Origin: DAIRUQ01 sp036803245
Lineage (GTDB): Bacteria; Chloroflexota; Anaerolineae; UBA1429
Length of the DNA stretch: 9,367 nt
Reading direction: 5' to 3'
NCBI GenBank assembly: GCA_036803245.1
Contig: DAIRUQ010000106.1
Coordinates: 1 to 9,367 of the forward strand
In this document: positions 6,117 to 9,367 of the stretch, piece by piece
Layout: each line of letters begins with the position of its first letter
How positions within the stretch are numbered: the stretch's first letter is position 1
Notes under the pieces: generated by a model
What the model was told of the DNA's origin: nothing
Database searches by the model: none
What the model saw: the letters and a program-made list of their open reading frames with translations, nothing else
Made by a program: the position numbers and the translations under genes

Positions 6117-6150
6117 GGGGCTCAGGGGTGACTCTGAGCCCCTCTTGGTT
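6117..6150. terminator. Second terminator-like hairpin
   Basis: GGGGCTCAG (6117-6125) pairs perfectly with CTGAGCCCC (6134-6142) around an eight-base loop and is followed by TCTTGGTT. Stacked behind the first hairpin, it probably makes termination tight and could also stop minus-strand transcripts arriving from the membrane protein gene. Confidence 0.6.
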
Positions 6151-6167
6151 CCACCACCAGTTCCCGA

Positions 6168-6362
6168 CTAGGAACGCTGAGTGCTACGCAGAGGTGGGCC
6201 AGCCAAAGACGGTGGGGAGATCTCTGCCGGCGGCCTCGTCACTTGGCGGCCCTCGTAGCGATTGAGGGCGCAGCGATAGCACAAGGGTGCGTCGCGATGC
6301 GCCAACTGGACAGCGCGACCTACGCCCGACCCGGTAGGGGTCGCGCGAGCAGCCAAGTGCAC
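6168..6362 (-). CDS. Possible small CxxC protein downstream of the membrane protein gene (doubtful)
   Basis: From a GTG at 6362 the minus-strand frame gives 64 residues ending in TAG. It contains VQLAHRDAPLCYRCALNRYEG, a C-x2-C preceded by a histidine, which looks like half of a zinc-binding site. The third codon position up to that motif is mostly G or C, as in the real genes here. It follows the four-helix protein stop by 29 bases on the same strand. Against it: no convincing Shine-Dalgarno (only GGTGG), a weak start codon, and a low-complexity Pro/Ser C-terminus. The same frame continues upstream through the membrane protein gene, so the openness alone means little. It could be a small gene, a remnant or chance. 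Otherwise 6151-6391 holds nothing I can identify. Confidence 0.25.
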   Translation of the reverse strand: MHLAARATPTGSGVGRAVQLAHRDAPLCYRCALNRYEGRQVTRPPAEISPPSLAGPPLRSTQRS

Positions 6363-6391
6363 TGTCTGACCACCGGCAGTGAGGGCTGTGG

Positions 6392-6805
6392 CTATGGCCG
6401 CCGCTCGGCAACGTAGAGATAGAGTAGCATGACTGCCATCGCCAGCCACAGCAGGATCAGCACATAGCCCTCGTAGCCAAACCAGCCACCCAGCATAGGG
6501 ATCAGCGTCACCGCGAGGGCAACCACGTCGGCTACGGCTAGTCCGAGAATCACAGGCTTGCGCCAGGTAGCCGCTGTGGCCTGGCTCGCCGCGTAACAGA
6601 TGATGGCGGTTCCGATCAGCGTGCCGGCAAAGCAGCCGTAGCCGAGCTTGATGACCACCCAAGCGCTCGGATACTCCCACTGAGCGACGGGCGCCAGCGG
6701 CCACTTGAGTAGGGAGTTCAGAACCGATAGCGGAAAGAAAAGCAGAAAGAAGGCAATAACCAGCGAAATTGCCGCCTTGACCAGCAGTACCCACCTGGCT
6801 CTCAT
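6392..6805 (-). CDS. Four-helix integral membrane protein of unknown function
   Basis: The ATG at 6805 follows AAGGGGG on the minus strand and gives 137 residues. The frame is open further upstream to about 7009, but that part is hydrophilic, Pro/Arg-rich and lacks membrane-protein character, so the inner start is preferred. Four hydrophobic segments are visible at about residues 7-27, 48-71, 84-106 and 112-132. A positive start (MRARW) and a charged end (AERRP) frame them. Small polar and aromatic residues (GYGCFAGTLIGTA, GGWFGYEGY) lie in and between the helices. It resembles the many unnamed DUF4345-like small membrane proteins in outline only; I do not recognise the family with confidence. 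It is convergent with the coiled-coil LysM gene and appears to be a single gene or the first of a pair with the doubtful small frame behind it. Confidence 0.75.
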   Translation of the reverse strand: MRARWVLLVKAAISLVIAFFLLFFPLSVLNSLLKWPLAPVAQWEYPSAWVVIKLGYGCFAGTLIGTAIICYAASQATAATWRKPVILGLAVADVVALAVTLIPMLGGWFGYEGYVLILLWLAMAVMLLYLYVAERRP

Positions 6806-6965
6806 CTCCAGCCCCCTTCCTATGGCGCATCGACCTCTGCGCAGCGAATCGTCGCCGTTCATCCGGGTGCCCGGCCTTTTGGGCGGGAGCCAAAGGTGAG
6901 GCGGATGGGTTCGTGTCGCTCTCTCCCGAGGCTTGGGCTGCGGGCGAGCCAGCAGCCTCAACTTC

Positions 6966-6971
6966 ATTATA
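6966..6971 (-). promoter_or_regulatory. Candidate -10 element for the membrane protein gene
   Basis: Read on the minus strand this is a perfect TATAAT, rare in this GC-rich spacer, about 155 bases before the ATG at 6805. No recognisable -35 lies 16-18 bases upstream, so it is only a candidate. The implied leader of about 150 bases has no riboswitch pattern that I recognise. The rest of 6972-7126 shows no gene. Confidence 0.35.
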
Positions 6972-7126
6972 CACCCAATGCCCACCGATGGGATCGATGC
7001 TGGCGCCAAGTCGTCCTAGCGATTGCCTCTGCGAACGCGAGGCCTCATGGGAACCGTGGTCGACGATCGCCCCCGAGGGCGGGAGGGCGACCTAGCCGAC
7101 AAGGGCGGGACGGTGTCACGCACGGC

Positions 7127-7153
7127 AACCCGCGCCTATGAAGGCGCGGGTTT
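7127..7153. terminator. Terminator-like hairpin downstream of the sulfatase gene
   Basis: AACCCGCGCCT (7127-7137) pairs perfectly over 11 bases with AGGCGCGGGTT (7142-7152) around the four-base loop ATGA. It lies 84 bases past the minus-strand stop of the sulfatase gene. Short T-runs flank it on both strands (GGGTTTGT on plus, GGGTTGCC on minus), so it could work in either direction. Confidence 0.6.
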
Positions 7154-7211
7154 GTGGATCGGTGCAGATGCGCCGTCATGGGCGCCTCACCCTGTCACCG
7201 TTGGTGAGACC

Positions 7212-7229
7212 GACGGCGGTGACGGCGGT
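7212..7229. repeat. Tandem 9-base duplication
   Basis: GACGGCGGT occurs twice back to back, seven bases past the sulfatase stop codon on the minus strand. It lies inside the inverted repeat ACCGAC (7209-7214) / GTCGGT (7228-7233). It is probably a minor slippage product or part of a weak hairpin. Confidence 0.5.
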
Positions 7230-7236
7230 CGGTCGC

Positions 7237-8778
7237 CTAGAGAGCGATGCCGAACCGCTGGCCACAATGCTGGCACGCAAACGCTCGGGCAAACCCCTCG
7301 CACCAGCCACTCCCGACTGGGACCTCTCGGCTCATGGCGCTTCGGCAGGTGGGGCAGAGCACGCGGCCCTGGTCGTCAATCCTCAGCTCGTCCAGCTCTT
7401 TGGCAAAGACCTTGATGGGCCCCGTGCCGGCGAGATGCTCCTCGACCACACGAACCAGGCGATCCCGAATCGAACGGTGCTCGGCGCTGTGGTAGAGGTT
7501 CCTCGTCTCGTGCGGAGCCTCGGCTACGTTCACGAGAACGCCGCCCGATGTCGGCACGTCGGCGTTGATCATGAGCTTGTAGTCGCCGTCTCGTACCATC
7601 ACCAGCCGGTGATCCTCCTTTTCGCCGCTCCCCGCATAGATCTCGGAGCCGATCTCGCTAAAGACCGGCCGGGCGGGCGCCGACCCGTGGCCGCGAACCA
7701 CGGCGGCCAGGCTCAGGTCGCGGACGCGTTCGGGCACCGGCAGCCCAGCTATGTCCAACAGGGTGGGCAGCAGTGAGATGGTGCTCACCGGCGTCTCAAC
7801 GTACCGGCCCGAACGCGGATCCGCGCTCGGCAGCCGGACGAAAAAGGGCACCCGAGCGGAGCTGTCAAAAAAGGTGCCCTTTTGCACCAGGCCTTGGTCT
7901 CCCAAGTGGGTGCCGTGATCCGAGAGGAAAGCGATGACCGTGTTCTCCAGCAAACCCTTCTGACGCATGGCCTCCAGCAAGAGGCCAAAGGCGTGGTCCA
8001 CAAACGCGGTCTCGCCATAGTAGAACCGTCGCATCGGGCCGATTTCTTCGGGCTTGAGGAGGTGCGATCCGCGCACGTCGAGCTGCTTGGTGAGCCACTT
8101 GGGCGCCTCACCGATGAGCCGGTCAGCCTCTGGGGGCAGGTCGATGGCCGATTCGGGGATCATGGTATCAAAGGGTGCTGGGGGTACCACCGGGGTATGT
8201 GGTGCGCTGAACGACAGCCGCAGGAGGAACGGGGTGTCGTCTTGCAGCTCGTCCAGCCACTGGAGGGCGGCCCGCACCGCCTGGCGTTCGCGCCTTTCCT
8301 CAATGTCGACGGGGAACGTGCCGCCCAGAATCCACTTGTCGGTGTGCTTGATAGCCCCATAGTCCTCTCGGCGGTGGGGCGGGGCATAGTCATAGGGTGA
8401 TACCGCTTCACTGATCACGAGGCTTTTTTCGGTTCCAAAGGCGCGGTCTCGCCCCCCATAGTGCTGCTTGCCGAACGTCGCCGAGGCGTAACCGGCCTCA
8501 TGGAACGGCTCCAGCAGGCTCTCGAACATGACGCCCGGGCTGCCCTCGTTCAGCCAGACGCCAGTCTCGCAGGGATGCTGGCCTGAGAGGATGGAAAGCC
8601 GCGCCGGCATGCAAACCGGAGAGGGCGTGTAGGCGTGGCGAAATACCATGGCCCCGCGAGCCAGGTCATCGAGATGCGGCGAGACCGCCCAATGGCTGCC
8701 ATAGAGTCCCAGTGAATCGGCACGCTGCTCGTCGGTCATGAGCCAGAGTACATTGAGAGGACGTTGTTGGTTTGGCAT
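7237..8778 (-). CDS. Cys-type sulfatase with C-terminal zinc-ribbon-like extension
   Basis: The protein has 513 residues from an ATG with GGAG four bases upstream. The alkaline phosphatase/sulfatase fold is clear: LWLMTDEQR with metal ligand D16, the sulfatase signature SPVCMPARLSILSGQHP in which C56 (C-x-P-x-R) is converted to formylglycine, K104 and H106 (FGKQH), H194 (APHTP), D287 and H288 (LSDHG) and K300. All expected catalytic and calcium-site residues are present, so it should hydrolyse sulfate esters once matured by an anSME or FGE enzyme encoded elsewhere. No signal peptide is seen, suggesting a cytosolic enzyme. After the sulfatase C-terminal subdomain (DGDYKLMIN, about 397-405, then ETRNLYH), residues 473-513 add C475-x2-C478, C493 and C502-x2-C505, a zinc-ribbon-like tail unusual for sulfatases. 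It lies behind a solute-binding protein gene, which points to import and desulfation of a saccharide or other sulfate ester. The substrate cannot be read from the sequence. Confidence 0.9.
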   Translation of the reverse strand: MPNQQRPLNVLWLMTDEQRADSLGLYGSHWAVSPHLDDLARGAMVFRHAYTPSPVCMPARLSILSGQHPCETGVWLNEGSPGVMFESLLEPFHEAGYASATFGKQHYGGRDRAFGTEKSLVISEAVSPYDYAPPHRREDYGAIKHTDKWILGGTFPVDIEERRERQAVRAALQWLDELQDDTPFLLRLSFSAPHTPVVPPAPFDTMIPESAIDLPPEADRLIGEAPKWLTKQLDVRGSHLLKPEEIGPMRRFYYGETAFVDHAFGLLLEAMRQKGLLENTVIAFLSDHGTHLGDQGLVQKGTFFDSSARVPFFVRLPSADPRSGRYVETPVSTISLLPTLLDIAGLPVPERVRDLSLAAVVRGHGSAPARPVFSEIGSEIYAGSGEKEDHRLVMVRDGDYKLMINADVPTSGGVLVNVAEAPHETRNLYHSAEHRSIRDRLVRVVEEHLAGTGPIKVFAKELDELRIDDQGRVLCPTCRSAMSREVPVGSGWCEGFARAFACQHCGQRFGIAL

Positions 8779-8810
8779 GCTGCTCCATCCGTAAAGTTAC
8801 ACTCGCCCGA

Positions 8811-8846
8811 GAAAAGAGAGGAGCGGCCCCCCCGGCCGCTCCTCTC
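8811..8846 (-). terminator. Intrinsic terminator of the solute-binding protein gene
   Basis: A perfect 13-base stem (8816-8828 with 8834-8846) surrounds a five-base loop, followed on the minus strand by TTTTC. It lies 47 bases past the stop at 8893 and 33 bases ahead of the sulfatase ATG. Most transcripts should end here, so the sulfatase is expressed by readthrough or from a promoter I cannot identify in the short gap. Confidence 0.85.
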
Positions 8847-8892
8847 GCCACAATGTCACATGGTAGCGATGCGATCAGAGCCGTACTGCTCG

Positions 8893-9367
8893 CTAGCCTT
8901 CGAGGGCCTGTCGGTAGGTCTCGTAGGCATCGCGGTAGATCTGCAGGTACTCGTCCACCCCAAGGTTCTGCATCTGGGCAAAGTAGCGCTCGATGTTGTC
9001 GTCCGTAAGTGGCTCCTCGCCGACGATGAAGCGCGCCTCCATGGGCGTGGCATAGTCCGAGATGGCCACCTGAAGCTCACGGATTCGCTCTTGAGCCTCT
9101 GGTTCCAGGTAGATGGCTCCGGGAAAGTTCGGCTGCATGTACTGCGCTACGCGCTCACGGATTGTGAGACGCCACTGCATGTCGCCCGTGGTGTTGTCCA
9201 CCGGCAAGGTGATTCCCTCCACCTCACGGAGATGGCGGATCTCGTCAATCCCGCTAAAGCCGACCTGGTGGCCGCTGATGGGGTTGAGCGTGTTGGCATG
9301 GTCCCAGTTGGTGGTGATGCCTTCGGGATAGTCATAAGTGAGCTTGTCGTCCTGGACGTACCAGCCA
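8893..9367 (-). CDS. C-terminal part of an extracellular solute-binding protein of an ABC sugar transporter (LplA/YtcQ type)
   Basis: The minus-strand frame is open from the right edge to TAG, giving 157 residues with no start in the window. A GTG at 9222 is internal, since the residues before it continue the domain. The visible part contains ITTNWDHANTLNP, DEIRHLREVEG, a Tyr/Phe-rich middle and the ending DDNIERYFAQMQNLGVDEYLQIYRDAYETY. That last helix pattern, with its I...Y...L..LG.D.YL.IY..AY spacing, is characteristic of the long lipoprotein binding proteins of oligosaccharide importers (LplA, YtcQ, family 1 solute-binding). These proteins sit outside the membrane and deliver sugar or polysaccharide fragments to the permease. 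The N-terminal lipobox and the permease genes, if present, lie beyond the edge. The strong terminator behind it shows that this is the last gene of its main transcript. Confidence 0.8.
   Translation of the reverse strand, partial: GWYVQDDKLTYDYPEGITTNWDHANTLNPISGHQVGFSGIDEIRHLREVEGITLPVDNTTGDMQWRLTIRERVAQYMQPNFPGAIYLEPEAQERIRELQVAISDYATPMEARFIVGEEPLTDDNIERYFAQMQNLGVDEYLQIYRDAYETYRQALEG

Noticed and set aside
6806..7009. 68-residue N-terminal extension of the four-helix membrane protein
   Set aside because: The extension is Pro/Arg-rich with no Shine-Dalgarno at its start and spans the TATAAT candidate, while the ATG at 6805 has a good AAGGGGG and opens directly into the first membrane helix.
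7138..7776. 212-codon plus-strand frame opposite the sulfatase gene
   Set aside because: Antisense to conserved sulfatase sequence and starting inside a terminator hairpin.

Overview
The window is GC-rich bacterial DNA that looks like ordinary chromosome rather than a mobile element. I see no integrase, transposase, phage gene, CRISPR array, tRNA or rRNA. The gene set (BON/LysM proteins, a cytosolic VIT-VWA protein, an LplA/YtcQ-type solute-binding protein, a sulfatase without a signal peptide, and a short two-helix membrane protein starting MKFNAPT) most resembles Chloroflexota of the Anaerolineae type. That placement is an inference from family resemblance, not a search result. Most genes end in TAG or TGA and start with ATG preceded by recognisable Shine-Dalgarno sequences.

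Left part (1-4131): the 3' end of a plus-strand gene with BON-like repeats and a C-terminal LysM domain meets, across a long hairpin, a minus-strand two-gene operon. The operon encodes an XRE-type helix-turn-helix protein followed, with a one-base stop/start overlap (TGATG), by an 883-residue VIT + VWA protein with an intact MIDAS metal site and a long helical tail. The operon promoter (TTGACA-17-TATATT) is overlaid by two near-identical copies of a CAGAATA-type sequence, which suggests that the HTH protein regulates its own operon.

Middle (4112-7236): a minus-strand DUF1801 protein with an N-terminal zinc-finger-like motif is followed by a promoter-bearing spacer. After it comes a small two-helix membrane protein gene with a good promoter and a perfect AGGAGG, but with an amber codon at position 8. 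Next is a plus-strand protein with an Ala/Glu/Lys-rich coiled coil and a C-terminal LysM domain, ending at two tandem terminator-like hairpins. A minus-strand four-helix membrane protein follows, possibly with a small CxxC reading frame behind it.

Right part (7237-9367): the minus strand carries the C-terminal part of an extracellular solute-binding protein (running off the right edge), an intrinsic terminator, and then a complete Cys-type sulfatase with an unusual C-terminal zinc-ribbon-like extension. This pair probably belongs to uptake and breakdown of a (sulfated) saccharide or sulfate ester.

The points most worth a second look are the XRE/VIT-VWA module with its probable operator, the sulfatase-zinc ribbon fusion, and the amber-interrupted small membrane protein.
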